64,000 nt of DNA from Mesobacillus campisalis (GCF_000986785.1 NZ_LAYY01000008.1:148648-212647); one strand, 5' to 3'; shown: positions 20,913-30,999, counted from the stretch's first letter. The notes: a model not told the origin generated them from the letters alone. Made by a program: numbers and translations.

Positions 20913-21428
20913 CTATTTATTTATATGCCAATACTCAAACTGCCCTACCAGGAGCTTCATGACATGGGCAAACATTTCCTCCCTGTCTATCTTTCCATTT
21001 GTGAAAACTCCTACAGCTCCCTCTTTTTTACGGACATTCTGCTTTCTGGAATAATCATCCATTACCGGGCCGAGCTCTTCACCCGACATCAGTCTTTCGG
21101 CAATTTCACTGGGTAGCGGAATCCTTGCTCCGCCCGCAATGATGGGGCTTGCGCCTTTCAGCGCAAGTGCTCCCCAGTTGCAGAGAAACAAGCCATGCTC
21201 TGTTTGCTGCACGCCGCCTTCCAGCCCAATTCCGATATGCGCATCCGTCTCTGCCGCTGCCGAAATCGCCCGATTGACAGCGCCGCGAATGGTTTCATCG
21301 TCGGAGAACGGCTGCTCACTTACTCCCGAAGAAACAGATACTGGAATAAAGATACATTGATGATCTTTAAATCCCTGCTGAACCGCTGAAATTTTCGCCG
21401 GGTTTTCCGATCCAATTGCTACAATCAT
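20913..21428 (-). CDS. DUF84 / YjjX-type non-canonical purine NTP phosphatase
   Basis: A 171-residue protein of the ITPase-like DUF84 family, which includes E. coli YjjX, a phosphatase for inosine and xanthosine triphosphate. Visible family features are IVAIGSENPAKI at the N-terminus (phosphate-binding SxNxxK), GIGLEGGV and GPVMDD. The likely role is cleaning the nucleotide pool of deaminated purines. GGAGGAG lies just before the ATG at 21428. It follows ytoP on the same strand, but a terminator hairpin lies between them. Substrate is inferred from the family. Confidence 0.85.
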   Translation of the reverse strand: MIVAIGSENPAKISAVQQGFKDHQCIFIPVSVSSGVSEQPFSDDETIRGAVNRAISAAAETDAHIGIGLEGGVQQTEHGLFLCNWGALALKGASPIIAGGARIPLPSEIAERLMSGEELGPVMDDYSRKQNVRKKEGAVGVFTNGKIDREEMFAHVMKLLVGQFEYWHINK

Positions 21429-21448
21429 TTCTACTCTCCTCCGGCCAG

Positions 21449-21478
21449 CAAAAAGAGGCACAGGCTGCCTCTTTTTTG
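21449..21478 (-). terminator. Terminator between ytoP and the DUF84 gene
   Basis: AAAAGAGGCA and TGCCTCTTTT form a ten-base stem with T-rich flanks on both sides, between the ytoP stop and the ribosome site of the DUF84 gene. It probably limits read-through. Confidence 0.82.
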
Positions 21479-21480
21479 GC

Positions 21481-22554
21481 TTAACTATTTTGCTTGATGG
21501 TTTCCACCGTTGTTTTGTCACAGGATTTAACCAGTTTCACCAGCAGTTCCTTTGCTGCTGCATAGTCGTCAATATGGACAATCGAAGCATGGGTATGAAT
21601 GTAGCGGGAACAAATTCCGATCACTCCGCTTGGGACGCCTTCATTGGACATATGAACGCGGCCGGCGTCTGTCCCTCCCTGGGAAACGAAATATTGGTAT
21701 GGAATATTATGGCTTTCCGCCGTATCAAGAATGAATTCCCTCATGCCGCGGTGAGTGACCATGGAGCGGTCAAGTATTCTAAGGAGTGCACCCTTTCCCA
21801 ATTGGCCAAATTCATTTTTGCTGCCGCTCATATCATTGGCAGGGCTTGCATCCAGCGCGAAGAAAATATCAGGGTCAATCATATTTGCTGCCGTCTGTGC
21901 ACCTCTAAGCCCTACTTCCTCCTGTACTGTCGCACCAGAATAAAGGATATTTGGCAGCTTATCGTTTTGCGTTTCTTTCAGCAGTTCAATGGCCAGGCCG
22001 CATCCATATCTGTTATCCCATGCTTTAGCGAGGATTTTCTTTTCGTTGGCCATTGGTGTGAATGGGCAGACAGGAACGATTTGCTGTCCCGGCCTGATGC
22101 CGATATTCAGCGCATCCTCTCTGTCATCCGCCCCGATATCAATCAGCATATTTTTGATTTCCATCGGCTTGTTGCGCTTCGCCTCATCCAGCAGATGTGG
22201 CGGGCTGGAGCCAACTACACCGATGACAGGGCCATTATCGGTCATGATTTGCACACGCTGTGCCAGCAGGACCTGACTCCACCAGCCTCCAAGGGTCTGG
22301 AACCGCAGCATCCCATTATCCGTGATTGAGGTGACCATAAAGCCGACTTCATCCATATGGCCCGCAACCATAATCTTCGGCCCGTCTTCATTGCCTTTTT
22401 TGACTCCGAAAATGCTGCCCAATTTATCCTGGACAATTTCATCGGAATACTGTCCCAATTGCTCGCGCATGAACGCCCGAACCTGGTGTTCGAAGCCCGG
22501 AGCCCCAGGAAGCTCTGTCAGTGTTTTAAAGAGTGATAATGTCTGTTCATTCAT
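21481..22554 (-). CDS. ytoP: M42-family glutamyl aminopeptidase YtoP
   Basis: A 357-residue metallo-aminopeptidase of the M42 (TET/FrvX) family, which forms large cytoplasmic oligomers degrading peptides. Motifs: [11 protein letters not shown] (first metal histidine and aspartate), [10 protein letters not shown] (bridging aspartate), [12 protein letters not shown] (catalytic glutamate pair) and a C-terminal TDAGRVHM with the last histidine at HTHASIVH. All expected metal ligands are present. Glutamate specificity is taken from family naming. Confidence 0.94.
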   Translation of the reverse strand: MNEQTLSLFKTLTELPGAPGFEHQVRAFMREQLGQYSDEIVQDKLGSIFGVKKGNEDGPKIMVAGHMDEVGFMVTSITDNGMLRFQTLGGWWSQVLLAQRVQIMTDNGPVIGVVGSSPPHLLDEAKRNKPMEIKNMLIDIGADDREDALNIGIRPGQQIVPVCPFTPMANEKKILAKAWDNRYGCGLAIELLKETQNDKLPNILYSGATVQEEVGLRGAQTAANMIDPDIFFALDASPANDMSGSKNEFGQLGKGALLRILDRSMVTHRGMREFILDTAESHNIPYQYFVSQGGTDAGRVHMSNEGVPSGVIGICSRYIHTHASIVHIDDYAAAKELLVKLVKSCDKTTVETIKQNS

Positions 22555-22743
22555 ATTTTTACTCCTTTTTGTTATTTAGATACCCTAAAGATATGTATGT
22601 GCAATTTGTATTCTACAGAATATTTCCCTAATCTGCCAATCATATTCTGTTCCTGTCTGCTAGCTTTATATTCTTTGATGCCTCCTGCCATCTCTGCTAT
22701 GATTATTAAAACTGGATTTTTTCTAATGAATGGAGGCACACTC

Positions 22744-23055
22744 ATGAATTGGAAGTACTTTTTCCTCGGCATGGGTGCCGGGATTGCAGGCGCCTTTGCG
22801 GTTAAAGAAGCAGTAAAGAAGGAAAACGTGTCACCGGAACAGATCCTCGCGCAAGCCAAGGCTGTTTTCAAGAAAGATGGACCGATAAGCGGTTCATGGA
22901 TTAATATGAACCCGGAGACATATTCAAAGCCGCCTTTGGAATACCGGGTTTATAAGGGTGGAATCAGCACTTTTTCAGACGGAAAAACACAGCTGTATGA
23001 ATTTATAGCCGATGCCTCCACCGGTACCATTATTGAAATAAACGAATTGCAATAA
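22744..23055 (+). CDS. ytzB: PepSY-like small exported protein YtzB
   Basis: A 103-residue protein with an N-terminal hydrophobic segment (FFLGMGAGIAGAFAV), likely a membrane anchor or signal, and a C-terminal PepSY-like fold (YEFIADASTGTIIEINE). PepSY domains are often inhibitors of proteases; the role here is not known. GGAGG precedes the ATG at 22744; the open frame upstream has no ribosome site. It is divergent from ytoP and followed by a terminator. Confidence 0.85.
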   Translation: MNWKYFFLGMGAGIAGAFAVKEAVKKENVSPEQILAQAKAVFKKDGPISGSWINMNPETYSKPPLEYRVYKGGISTFSDGKTQLYEFIADASTGTIIEINELQ

Positions 23056-23068
23056 ATGCTTTGACAAG

Positions 23069-23097
23069 AAAAGCCTGCGCTGGACGCAGGCTTCTTT
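23069..23097 (+). terminator. Terminator of ytzB
   Basis: GCCTGCG and CGCAGGC pair over five bases and are followed by TTCTTT. Confidence 0.8.
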
Positions 23098-23141
23098 AGT
23101 ATATTTAAACAACGGAATTTTAATGATAACAGAATGGAACC

Positions 23142-23981
23142 TTAGCGTTCTCTTGGAATAGAATTTTTAATGCTGCCTTCCTCATCGAGTTTGATGGCCC
23201 GGTAAACGGCATCATGGTAAAAAGTAAACCAGGCATCCCTTTCGGCTGCGAACTTCATCCATTTCTGCTTGGCACCGATGGATGCCATTGGGTAATCGTC
23301 GTATGCCATTACCCAGAGGACATTCTGGTGCGCATGGGTTGCCATGAGGTCGGCCATATGCACCACTGTATCTTCGCCATCTTCGATAATCAGAATGGAA
23401 TGTCCATTACTGTGGCCTCCCGTATGGACCATTTTGAACGGACCGTGATTCCATTCCTCCTTGAAGGTGATTACCTGGGACTGAATCGGCTCCCAGTTTT
23501 CTCTCCAGTATGTAGCTTTGGATCGGATATTGGGGTTTTTCATTTCTTCCCATTCCACCTCTGAAGTGATTATGGCCGCGTTGGGGAACACCGAAATGAA
23601 TTCGCCCCCGACTTCCTTTGTCAGCCCGCAAGCATGGTCATAATGCATATGTGTCATGATCACATAATCAATATCTCCTGGATCAAGGCCGAGCTTCCCA
23701 AGTGATTGTTCCACACTGGATTCTTCCTGGACTCCAAAATTCCTTTTTTGCTTTTCCGTCAGCTTCCCATTGCCGATTCCGGATTCAAGCAGATAATTTT
23801 TTCCGCCTGTCTGGATGAGGATAGGATCTGTGCGCAGTTCAATTTGGTTTTTTTCATTCACTTCATATTTCCTTGACCATAGAGGCTTCGGAACCACCCC
23901 AAACATGGCCCCTCCGTCCAGATTGGTCACACCGCCATTAAGCCAGGTAAACTTGATATTCGCCAATTCCAGCTTCTCCAT
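23142..23981 (-). CDS. ytnP: Metallo-beta-lactamase-fold lactonase YtnP
   Basis: A 279-residue metallo-hydrolase with the binuclear zinc motif HMHYDHACG, a downstream HTGGHSNGH histidine and [10 protein letters not shown]. It is highly similar to B. subtilis YtnP ([20 protein letters not shown] near the start), which has been reported to have lactonase and quorum-quenching activity toward Streptomyces signalling. The start at 23981 is supported by GGGGAGG six bases upstream. Monocistronic between ytzB (convergent) and trmB. Confidence 0.94.
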   Translation of the reverse strand: MEKLELANIKFTWLNGGVTNLDGGAMFGVVPKPLWSRKYEVNEKNQIELRTDPILIQTGGKNYLLESGIGNGKLTEKQKRNFGVQEESSVEQSLGKLGLDPGDIDYVIMTHMHYDHACGLTKEVGGEFISVFPNAAIITSEVEWEEMKNPNIRSKATYWRENWEPIQSQVITFKEEWNHGPFKMVHTGGHSNGHSILIIEDGEDTVVHMADLMATHAHQNVLWVMAYDDYPMASIGAKQKWMKFAAERDAWFTFYHDAVYRAIKLDEEGSIKNSIPRER

Positions 23982-24072
23982 AAAAGCCCTCCCCAACTAT
24001 TCTGTGCCCATTTTATCACCTTTTTCTGAAAAGTTGAAATATCAGGCTGAATATCTCCATCCAAGTACGAAA

Positions 24073-24096
24073 AAGAGCCCGCCGATGCCGGCGGGC
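24073..24096 (-). terminator. Terminator of trmB
   Basis: On the minus strand GCCCGCC pairs with GGCGGGC and TCTTTTT follows, a few bases after the trmB stop. Confidence 0.88.
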
Positions 24097-24104
24097 CTGA
24101 TTGT

Positions 24105-24749
24105 TTACTTTTTCGGGTATTGCACTTCGCACCTGTAGATCCGGTTCCCCCTGGAGGAGAACTTTTCTTCATACTCTGTCATGATATTGCCTTCAAATCC
24201 GCTGTTATGCAAATCAAGGCTGACAAATTTCATTAACAGCCCATAATGGGAGAAACTCATCAGGGAGTATTCAAACAGCCCCTGGTTATCGGTTTTAAAA
24301 TGGATTTCCCCTTGATCGACGAGGATTTGTTCATAAACAGACAGAAAAGATGCATAGGTAAGACGGCGTTTTTCATGCCGCGTCTTTGGCCATGGATCCG
24401 AAAAATTCAAATAGACGCGGTTAACATCACCAGAAGCAAAGTATTTTTCTAGCTCGGCCGCGTTGACATTCATCAGCTTACAGTTCGGCAGGCCAGCCTC
24501 AATCAGCCTGTCCAGGGCGGAAACGATGACACTTTCCTGAAGCTCTATGCCAATATAATTTATGTTCGGATTCGCCCTGGCCATTTCGGTAATAAAACGG
24601 CCTTTTCCTGTACCAATCTCTATATGGAGCGGCTGGGCTGCCGCGAAAAGCTCATTCCATCTGCCCCGGTGCTGTTCCGGTTCATGGACGACATATTGTG
24701 GGTATTCAAGCAGCTTGTCCTTCGCCCAAGGCTTATTTCTTAATCTCAT
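24105..24749 (-). CDS. trmB: tRNA (guanine-N7-)-methyltransferase
   Basis: SAM-dependent enzyme that makes m7G46 in the variable loop of tRNA. The 214-residue protein has the SAM-binding [10 protein letters not shown], the family signature [15 protein letters not shown] and a C-terminal TEYEEKF. Length agrees with B. subtilis TrmB (YtmQ). The start at 24749 is preceded by AGAGGTG; the upstream open frame is not supported. Confidence 0.97.
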   Translation of the reverse strand: MRLRNKPWAKDKLLEYPQYVVHEPEQHRGRWNELFAAAQPLHIEIGTGKGRFITEMARANPNINYIGIELQESVIVSALDRLIEAGLPNCKLMNVNAAELEKYFASGDVNRVYLNFSDPWPKTRHEKRRLTYASFLSVYEQILVDQGEIHFKTDNQGLFEYSLMSFSHYGLLMKFVSLDLHNSGFEGNIMTEYEEKFSSRGNRIYRCEVQYPKK

Positions 24750-24896
24750 GAAGACACCTCTGTTCAATTCATATCGTTCAAACCATATCACGGCCGCATA
24801 CCCATTTTCAAGCCAAAATGCTGCATAAACAAAAAAGGAATCCACAAACTAGATGTGGGCTTCCTTTTCGTCCATATCTTATGAAAGGATGATTTT

Positions 24897-25175
24897 ATGC
24901 CACTAGACCATCATGACCAAGTCAATCTTTTAAAAGATATACTGGCCAACCAGCAGAATGACTGCTGCGGATCTGTCGCTGAATGTGAACAATTGGAACG
25001 GCTTGTAAAATCATTAATGGTAAATGCCAGCCTTGACGAAAATATCCTGCCAATTTTGCAGGAGGTTTATCAATACAGCCAGGCTGGAGCGTATTCTTCA
25101 GATTTGGACCAGCATATCCTTTCCAATCAGGACAATCTCTCGAACTGGGTTGACCAAATTGGCCAGTTTTCCTAA
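24897..25175 (+). CDS. ytzH: YtzH-like protein
   Basis: A 92-residue cytoplasmic protein of the YtzH family, starting MPLDHHDQVNLLKDIL, helical throughout and with no known function. The ribosome site GAAAGGATG precedes the ATG. It is divergent from trmB and convergent with ytmP, as in B. subtilis. An imperfect hairpin (about 24838-24867, GGAATCCACA with TGTGGGCTTCC) lies in the leader and may be an old terminator. Confidence 0.85.
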   Translation: MPLDHHDQVNLLKDILANQQNDCCGSVAECEQLERLVKSLMVNASLDENILPILQEVYQYSQAGAYSSDLDQHILSNQDNLSNWVDQIGQFS

Positions 25176-25176
25176 T

Positions 25177-25950
25177 TCAAAGCGCTTTTTTAAGGAAATC
25201 GATCCAATTATCCATCTCGGAGAACCGGTTTTGGTTTTTATGCCATTGAATGGAGGTTAGTGCCTGGACAACCACATACCATTTCATCCTGAGCTTGAGA
25301 TTATCTGTCAGCTGCAGGCCATAACGTTCAAGCCACCCTTCCCAGTCTTCTCTGGGAATATAGGAATAGAGGAGCATCCCCAGGTCAATCGCAGGGTCTC
25401 CAATCATGGCGCCATCCCAATCAATTAAATACAACTGGTTGTTTTCCGCCAACAGCCAGTTGTTATGATTCACGTCGCAATGACAGACAACCATCTCTCC
25501 ATATTCAATATGGCTGATTTCGTCTCCCAGAAACTTCAGGGCAGCTGCAACGATTGGAAGCCTCCGGACTTCTGCGTCCAGTTCTTCATTTATAATATGG
25601 AGAAGCGTTTCTGGTTGAAGCGGTGTTTTGCCAAGCCGTTTCAGCATGCCAAGAAGCGGTTCCGAACGGTGGATCTTATTTAAAAGCTTGGCCACGCGGT
25701 TATCATCCATATCGACGGATTTCAGCTCCCGCCCGTTCATCCATTGCTGGGCGGTAATGACATCCCCGTTTTCAAGCCTTTTCGTCCAAATCAGCTTGGG
25801 AACAATTCCTTCGGCCGACAAGACAGCAAGAAACGGAGATGAATTCCGTTTCAAGAAAAGGCGCTGTTCTTCATGCTGCGCAAAGTAGGCAGCTCCGGTA
25901 GCACCGCCTGCAGGAGTGATGTCCCAATCCTGTCCAAATAAATCTTCCAA
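25177..25950 (-). CDS. ytmP: Aminoglycoside phosphotransferase-family protein YtmP
   Basis: Small-molecule kinase fold of about 257 residues. The Brenner motif HCDVNHNNWLL (catalytic Asp and metal-binding Asn) and the downstream LIDWDGAMIGDPAIDLG are complete, so it should be an active kinase; the natural substrate is unknown (choline- or thiamine-kinase-like enzymes are relatives). No ATG fits. I chose the TTG at 25950 because AAGGTG lies seven bases before it; an alternative TTG at 25965 would add five residues. Confidence 0.88.
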   Translation of the reverse strand: MEDLFGQDWDITPAGGATGAAYFAQHEEQRLFLKRNSSPFLAVLSAEGIVPKLIWTKRLENGDVITAQQWMNGRELKSVDMDDNRVAKLLNKIHRSEPLLGMLKRLGKTPLQPETLLHIINEELDAEVRRLPIVAAALKFLGDEISHIEYGEMVVCHCDVNHNNWLLAENNQLYLIDWDGAMIGDPAIDLGMLLYSYIPREDWEGWLERYGLQLTDNLKLRMKWYVVVQALTSIQWHKNQNRFSEMDNWIDFLKKAL

Positions 25951-26017
25951 GTTGTTCACCTTCAATTTATGTCACTATTTCAGATAATAGTTAATTTCCC
26001 GTGCTGCATTTATAAAT

Positions 26018-26064
26018 TAAAAAAGACAGCTATTGATTTCTATGCCACAATAGCTATCTTTATA
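26018..26064 (-). terminator. Terminator of the pullulanase gene
   Basis: AAAGACAGCTATTG and CAATAGCTATCTTT pair around a ten-base loop; on the minus strand TTTTTTAA follows. Confidence 0.75.
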
Positions 26065-26160
26065 AATTTTATCTCCTATCAGGTTTCCACGTCAAGCCTA
26101 TCCGCCCTATTCATCGACAAATACCTTTATATCTCCTCTTATTTCAACAAATTTCCATTG

Positions 26161-28296
26161 TCATTTGGCAGCGATCCATAAGGTGCAGGGCGGCAGAACA
26201 GCGGTTTTTCCATCCATCACCTGAAATGGAACAGAGGATGCCGTTTCACTGTCCGCCAATATTTTCCACTTGTTTTCTTCTGGCAGTTCCACCACTTTCT
26301 CTTCCCCTGATGGATTGAACACAACGACAATGGTCTCCCACCTGCCATATTCCTGCACATCCTCCAGTACATAGCCAAGCACGGGCAATGATAAGGGGAG
26401 GAAATGCATATGCTCCTGGACCAGTGCCGCATCCGGAAACCTGAATGCCTTATGGGACAAGCGGAGGGAAATGATTCCTTTTATATAGGAAACATTCCCG
26501 ATATGCCGGTCCCTTCGCTGCCAGTCCAGCCAGTTGATCTCATCCGGGGACCGGTAGCTGTTGCCTATCCCCTTCTTTGTCCGGAAGAACTCCTGGCCGC
26601 TATGAAGAAATGGAATCCCCTGGGAGAGAAGGACCATGGAAGTGGCAAGACGATGGCGTTTCTCGATATGGTCTGCCTCACAGGCTTCAAGCTTATCCCA
26701 AAGGGTATGATTGTCATGTGATTCCACATAATTCACACTTTGTGCAGGTGACATAAATAAACCGTGCTTCCGCTTTCCAATCCCTATGCTGCCTGCCAGC
26801 ACCTGCCTTGCCCCTTCGGCATAGCGTTCATTTCCCATTGCGTAGCCCCGGTCATAGAGGTTGAATGTGCTGCCCTTTATGGTATCACGGAACCAATCAT
26901 TGAACTGCCCGATTCCCGGGAGCTTTTCCTGATTTCCGATATTCGCTTTTTCACTGTTTGGAATGGGGGTGTTCAAGTCCCATCCCTCGCCAATGATGAT
27001 GATGGAGGAATCCCGCTCATCGGCCAGCCTCCGGACCTCCTGCATTGTCCTGACATCAAGGATGCCCATAAGGTCAAACCTCAAACCATCCACCTGATAC
27101 TCCTCAAGCCAGAAGGAAACAGAATCAAGAATGTATTTTCTGGCCATCAGCCGCTCGGATGCGAAATCATTTCCAACTCCCGTGCCATTGGATGGGAGCC
27201 CAAATTCATCATGCCGGAAAAAGTAGCCTGGAACAAGCTGTTCAAAGGAGGAAGTCTCCCGGATATACACATGGTTATAAACAACATCCATGATTACCCG
27301 CAAGCCTTGCGAATGCACCGAAGAAATGAGCTGCTTCAGCTCGCTGATCCTTTTATATGGGTCACTTGGATTGGTGGAAAAGCTGCCTTCCGGTACATTA
27401 AAATGGATAGGATTATAGCCCCAATTGTACTTTTCGAAAGGGTTCAATTCGTCTACCCCTTCAAAATCATGAAAAGGAAGAAATTCAATATGCGTGATTC
27501 CCAGACTCTTGATATATGAAAGCCCGGTAGGCTCTCCCGAAGGACTGCGAGCGCCAATTCGGGCGGCTCCGCAATAAGTCCCCTTCTCCTGAATGCCGCT
27601 GGCAGGATGCATTGTCAAATCACGGATATGCGTTTCATAAATGACTGCATCACAAGGGTTGGAGAAATCCGGGAGTTCCGCTTTTGGCAATCTTGTTTTG
27701 GCGAGGTCCACCACAATGCCCTGCTCCCCATTTGCACTTGCGCCCTTCGCATAAGGGTCCACTGCTTCCCGCCATTCGAGATTGATGCAGGCCAGGTAAC
27801 TATAAAGGGCTCCCTCAGCAGTCCCGTTTACCTCTGCACACCAGACTCCTTTTTCAAGCCTTGTCATTTTTTTGTACTCCGGTTCACCAGCACCAGGACG
27901 CTTCAATTTAAGTTTTACTTGGGATGCAGTCGGTGCCCATACCTTAAAGACGGTTTTATCCTCCAGCAAGGTGACACCCAGGTCGCCGCCGTCGTAATAA
28001 AAAGCTTCGTCAAATTCTTTCGTCCGGATGACGGCGCCTATCTGCAGGTCTGTTTCACCGCCATGTTCATCCAAAAGGCTGTATGGCTTGCCGATCGCAG
28101 GTTTTACCGGGCTCGCGCAAACATACTTGACTGCATGGTCGAGCCTGATCCTGTCTTTTACTTTCAGTGCGGTACATTCATTTCCATCTTTCAAATAAAA
28201 GGCAGATGAGGCCCCTTCCATGTAGGAATGCGGGAGCAATATGGTGATGATTCCCACTTCATCCAGGTATGCTTCAAACGGTCGTTTAGTTGCCAT
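26161..28296 (-). CDS. Type I pullulanase (glycogen debranching)
   Basis: Cuts alpha-1,6 branch points of pullulan, glycogen or limit dextrins. The 711-residue protein has an N-terminal starch-binding-like region, a CBM48 module (about 115-180) and the GH13 barrel with YNWGYNP, VIMDVVYNH, DGLRFDLMG (nucleophile Asp), IIIGEGWD (acid/base Glu) and VNYVESHDNHTLWD (third Asp). No signal peptide, so it is probably intracellular, like B. subtilis AmyX (718 residues). It starts 17 bases after the ytlR stop and is likely co-transcribed. GGAG lies unusually far (about 13 bases) from the ATG. Confidence 0.95.
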   Translation of the reverse strand: MATKRPFEAYLDEVGIITILLPHSYMEGASSAFYLKDGNECTALKVKDRIRLDHAVKYVCASPVKPAIGKPYSLLDEHGGETDLQIGAVIRTKEFDEAFYYDGGDLGVTLLEDKTVFKVWAPTASQVKLKLKRPGAGEPEYKKMTRLEKGVWCAEVNGTAEGALYSYLACINLEWREAVDPYAKGASANGEQGIVVDLAKTRLPKAELPDFSNPCDAVIYETHIRDLTMHPASGIQEKGTYCGAARIGARSPSGEPTGLSYIKSLGITHIEFLPFHDFEGVDELNPFEKYNWGYNPIHFNVPEGSFSTNPSDPYKRISELKQLISSVHSQGLRVIMDVVYNHVYIRETSSFEQLVPGYFFRHDEFGLPSNGTGVGNDFASERLMARKYILDSVSFWLEEYQVDGLRFDLMGILDVRTMQEVRRLADERDSSIIIIGEGWDLNTPIPNSEKANIGNQEKLPGIGQFNDWFRDTIKGSTFNLYDRGYAMGNERYAEGARQVLAGSIGIGKRKHGLFMSPAQSVNYVESHDNHTLWDKLEACEADHIEKRHRLATSMVLLSQGIPFLHSGQEFFRTKKGIGNSYRSPDEINWLDWQRRDRHIGNVSYIKGIISLRLSHKAFRFPDAALVQEHMHFLPLSLPVLGYVLEDVQEYGRWETIVVVFNPSGEEKVVELPEENKWKILADSETASSVPFQVMDGKTAVLPPCTLWIAAK

Positions 28297-28313
28297 CTTG
28301 TTTTCTCATCTCC

Positions 28314-29273
28314 TCAGCCTGCCCTTTCTATCAATGCCTGTCTTTCTGTCAATATTTTCAGCGCCTGTTCCTGGACCTTGACCCCAAGCGGCGTAGTTCC
28401 GGCCTCTTCTCCGTCTGCATGGACGGCCACCGGCCTTTCCGTTTCAATGAAAATCTCTTTCCCCCGCAAGGAGCTCACTTCCCTGAACCGGATATGTCCG
28501 CCCCAAAAGACCGTTATGAACACCAGCAAAAGCTTCCACTTTGCCAAATTATGAACAACCGTAATATCCAGCAAACCGTCATCGGGGGATGCATCCGGTG
28601 CAATGTTCATGCCCCCTCCATAGTATTTCTGGTTTGAAACCGTAACGAACCACACTTTTTTATAGAAATACTGAACGCCATCAACCTTAAGTTCCAAATC
28701 AGTCTGTTGATAGCCAATTAGTTCTTTTATCAGAATAAAAATGTAGACAAGGCGCCCCATTCCCAAATGGTTAAGCATTGCCTTCATTCTGGTTTGATTG
28801 GATTCCTTGGCCACGTGTGCATCAAACCCGGCCCCCATGTTGTTGACAAAATAAATATCCCTGCCATCCAAGGACAGCTTGCCGGCATCTATTGCATGGA
28901 AGTCCTGCGGCCGATGGTTCCTCAGCGCCAGCCCAAGCGCCTGCATGGGGGAGCCAGGAATAGCATATCCCCGTGAAAAATCATTCCCGGACCCTCCAGG
29001 AATGAACCCCAGGCAGAGATGGGGATGGCCTGCTGCTCCATTCGCTGCCTCGTGGATGGTCCCGTCTCCTCCGACAGCTATAAGCAGAACTGGATTGTTT
29101 CCCTCATTCCTTCCTATGCTGTCGGCCAAATCGGCCGCATGGCCACTGTACTCGGTGAAAAAAGCATGATAGTCAATCTTTTGCTTCCCCATTTCCTTTT
29201 CAAGCTTTTCCCATACTTTCCGGCAGTGTCCGTTCTTGGCCTGGAGGTTTACAATAAAATACAACCGCTCCAT
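28314..29273 (-). CDS. ytlR: Diacylglycerol kinase-family lipid kinase YtlR
   Basis: A 319-residue lipid kinase of the DAGK catalytic family. It has the nucleotide-binding GGDGT in AVGGDGTIHEAANG, then FIPGGSGNDFSRG and a C-terminal beta domain (DGLLDITVVHN, AVHADGEE). The phosphorylated lipid is unknown. The start at 29273 (ATGGAGCGG) is chosen by similarity to the family N-terminus; its ribosome site AGGGCGGG is only moderate. Likely operon: ytlP, ytlR, pullulanase. Confidence 0.9.
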   Translation of the reverse strand: MERLYFIVNLQAKNGHCRKVWEKLEKEMGKQKIDYHAFFTEYSGHAADLADSIGRNEGNNPVLLIAVGGDGTIHEAANGAAGHPHLCLGFIPGGSGNDFSRGYAIPGSPMQALGLALRNHRPQDFHAIDAGKLSLDGRDIYFVNNMGAGFDAHVAKESNQTRMKAMLNHLGMGRLVYIFILIKELIGYQQTDLELKVDGVQYFYKKVWFVTVSNQKYYGGGMNIAPDASPDDGLLDITVVHNLAKWKLLLVFITVFWGGHIRFREVSSLRGKEIFIETERPVAVHADGEEAGTTPLGVKVQEQALKILTERQALIERAG

Positions 29274-29331
29274 ATATTCCCGCCCTATCCTATTTAAACG
29301 TTCTTTTAATACTATGCCGTTTCCCGCCAAT

Positions 29332-29895
29332 TTATCTGCCTATGAGCGGAAAGGCTTTCATCTCTTCGTATTTTGGTTCTTTCCCCATATTGGTTTTGTA
29401 CAAAACAACTTTTTCTGCCTCAAACAAAAGAGGACTTGCAGCAAATGGATCTTTTTGTTCAAGGAGCTCCCTTGAGAAGGGAAAATCCCCGCCCCATTTC
29501 CTGGCCAGAGTGACATGCGGTTTGAAGGGCCTTGTTTCAAGCTTAAAGCCTGAGTCGGTACAGACAGAATATACATGATCCCTAATATTCGCCAGGCAGG
29601 GCTCAGGGGTGTGTCCTGCCCACAGAATCCGGGGGGAATCGCTTTTTCCGAAAACGCCAAGATGCCTGATTTCCAGCGAAAAGGAACGATGATTCCATTC
29701 TTTTTCCAGCCTCAGGATTGAATCTGATAGCTTGTCTTCCTTGGCATCCCCGAGGAAGGCAAGCGTAATATGAAGGTCATCGGAGTGCACCCAGCGATTG
29801 AAGGGCAAATCCTTCCGAAGAAGACCGCATATTTGTTCCATCTGTTTTTTTGCGTTTTTTGGCAAGGCCAAGGCATAAAAATAATGAGTTCCCAT
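29332..29895 (-). CDS. thpR: RNA 2',3'-cyclic phosphodiesterase (2H family) YtlP
   Basis: 2H phosphoesterase of 187 residues with both signature motifs, HITLAFLG and HVTLARKW, and the N-terminal HYFYALALP strand. Family members hydrolyse 2',3'-cyclic phosphate ends of RNA (formerly called 2'-5' RNA ligase). I use the ATG at 29895, preceded by AAAGGAATGAGG; the long upstream open frame overlaps the divergent cysteine synthase gene and is not credible. Divergent from the cysteine synthase paralogue. Confidence 0.88.
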   Translation of the reverse strand: MGTHYFYALALPKNAKKQMEQICGLLRKDLPFNRWVHSDDLHITLAFLGDAKEDKLSDSILRLEKEWNHRSFSLEIRHLGVFGKSDSPRILWAGHTPEPCLANIRDHVYSVCTDSGFKLETRPFKPHVTLARKWGGDFPFSRELLEQKDPFAASPLLFEAEKVVLYKTNMGKEPKYEEMKAFPLIGR

Positions 29896-29960
29896 ATCCT
29901 CATTCCTTTCAAGTCCCATTTTCATTGTAGCAAAAGGAGGTAGAGCAAGCTTAGAAATAT

Positions 29961-29990
29961 TTGATAAGATGAAGGATTTGTCTGTATTAT
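29961..29990 (+). promoter_or_regulatory. Putative promoter of the cysteine synthase paralogue
   Basis: TTGATA (29961-29966) and TATTAT (29985-29990) are spaced by 18 bases, 75 bases upstream of the start codon. Confidence 0.55.
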
Positions 29991-30064
29991 TAAAAGCATA
30001 ACCTTTATTTTTAATAAAATAAGGAAAGATAAAAGAATAACACAACAGGAAATGAGGGAAAGCA

Positions 30065-30994
30065 ATGAAGGCAGTAAACAACATTGCCGATTTGATTGGT
30101 CAAACGCCGATGGTCAAATTGAACAGGCTTGCACCAGAAGGGGCAGCCGTATACTTAAAGCTCGAATTCTATAATCCAAGCAGAAGCGTCAAGGACCGCG
30201 CTGCCTATAATATGATTATCTCTGCCGAAAAGGAAGGCAAGCTGAAGCCAGGGGCAACCATCATTGAGCCCACTAGCGGAAACACAGGGATTGGACTGGC
30301 CATGAATGCTGCTGCCAGGGGCTACAAGGCCATCCTTGTCATGCCTGATACGATGACAGCCGAACGGATTAACATTTTAAAAGCCTACGGCGCGGAGGTA
30401 GTCCTGACCCCTGGTGATGAAAAGATGCCAGGCTCAATCAAAAAGGCACAGGAGCTCTTAAAGGAAATTCCGGGCAGCTACATGCCGATGCAGTTTGAGA
30501 ATGAGGCCAACCCGGATGCCCATCGCCATACCACTGCCAAGGAAATCATCGAGGCCATGGAAGAATTGAACATGGAACTTGGGGCCTTTGTAGCGACCGC
30601 AGGAACAGGCGGGACGATAACCGGCACAGGCGAGGGCCTTAAAGAGAGATATCCCGATGTGCAGGTTCATGTAGTGGAGCCGGCTGGTTCCCCAGTGCTT
30701 TCGGGCGGACAGCCTGGAAGGCATAAGCTTGTTGGAACAAGCCCTGGGTTCATTCCGGAAATTCTCAATCAGGATGTGTATGAAAAAATCCATCAAATCC
30801 AGGATGAAGAGGCATATGAAATGGTCCGGAAACTTGCCCGTGAAGAGGGCATTCTCGTAGGTCCGTCTTCAGGTGCTGCCTGCTTCGCGGCCATAAGCGT
30901 TGCCAAGACACTAAAGCCGGAACAAGCTGTAGTCTGCATCATCTGCGATACAGGTGAAAGATATCTTTCGAGTGATCTTTTCCAGTTTGAGTAA
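30065..30994 (+). CDS. ytkP: Cysteine synthase family protein (YtkP-like)
   Basis: PLP-dependent O-acetylserine sulfhydrylase-type enzyme of 309 residues. Lys43 in SRSVKDRAAY is the PLP lysine, the TSGNTGIG loop (70-77) binds substrate, and GTGGTITGTGEGLK binds the PLP phosphate. It probably makes cysteine from O-acetylserine and sulfide, but paralogues with other acceptors (for example cystathionine beta-synthase-like) exist, so specificity is open. Ribosome site AGGAAATGAGGG. Monocistronic, followed by a long palindromic repeat and a terminator. Confidence 0.92.
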   Translation: MKAVNNIADLIGQTPMVKLNRLAPEGAAVYLKLEFYNPSRSVKDRAAYNMIISAEKEGKLKPGATIIEPTSGNTGIGLAMNAAARGYKAILVMPDTMTAERINILKAYGAEVVLTPGDEKMPGSIKKAQELLKEIPGSYMPMQFENEANPDAHRHTTAKEIIEAMEELNMELGAFVATAGTGGTITGTGEGLKERYPDVQVHVVEPAGSPVLSGGQPGRHKLVGTSPGFIPEILNQDVYEKIHQIQDEEAYEMVRKLAREEGILVGPSSGAACFAAISVAKTLKPEQAVVCIICDTGERYLSSDLFQFE

Positions 30995-30999
30995 CCTGG

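Noticed and set aside
29896..30084. N-terminal membrane-like extension of the 2H phosphoesterase
   Set aside because: It overlaps the promoter and start of the divergent cysteine synthase gene and lacks a ribosome site.
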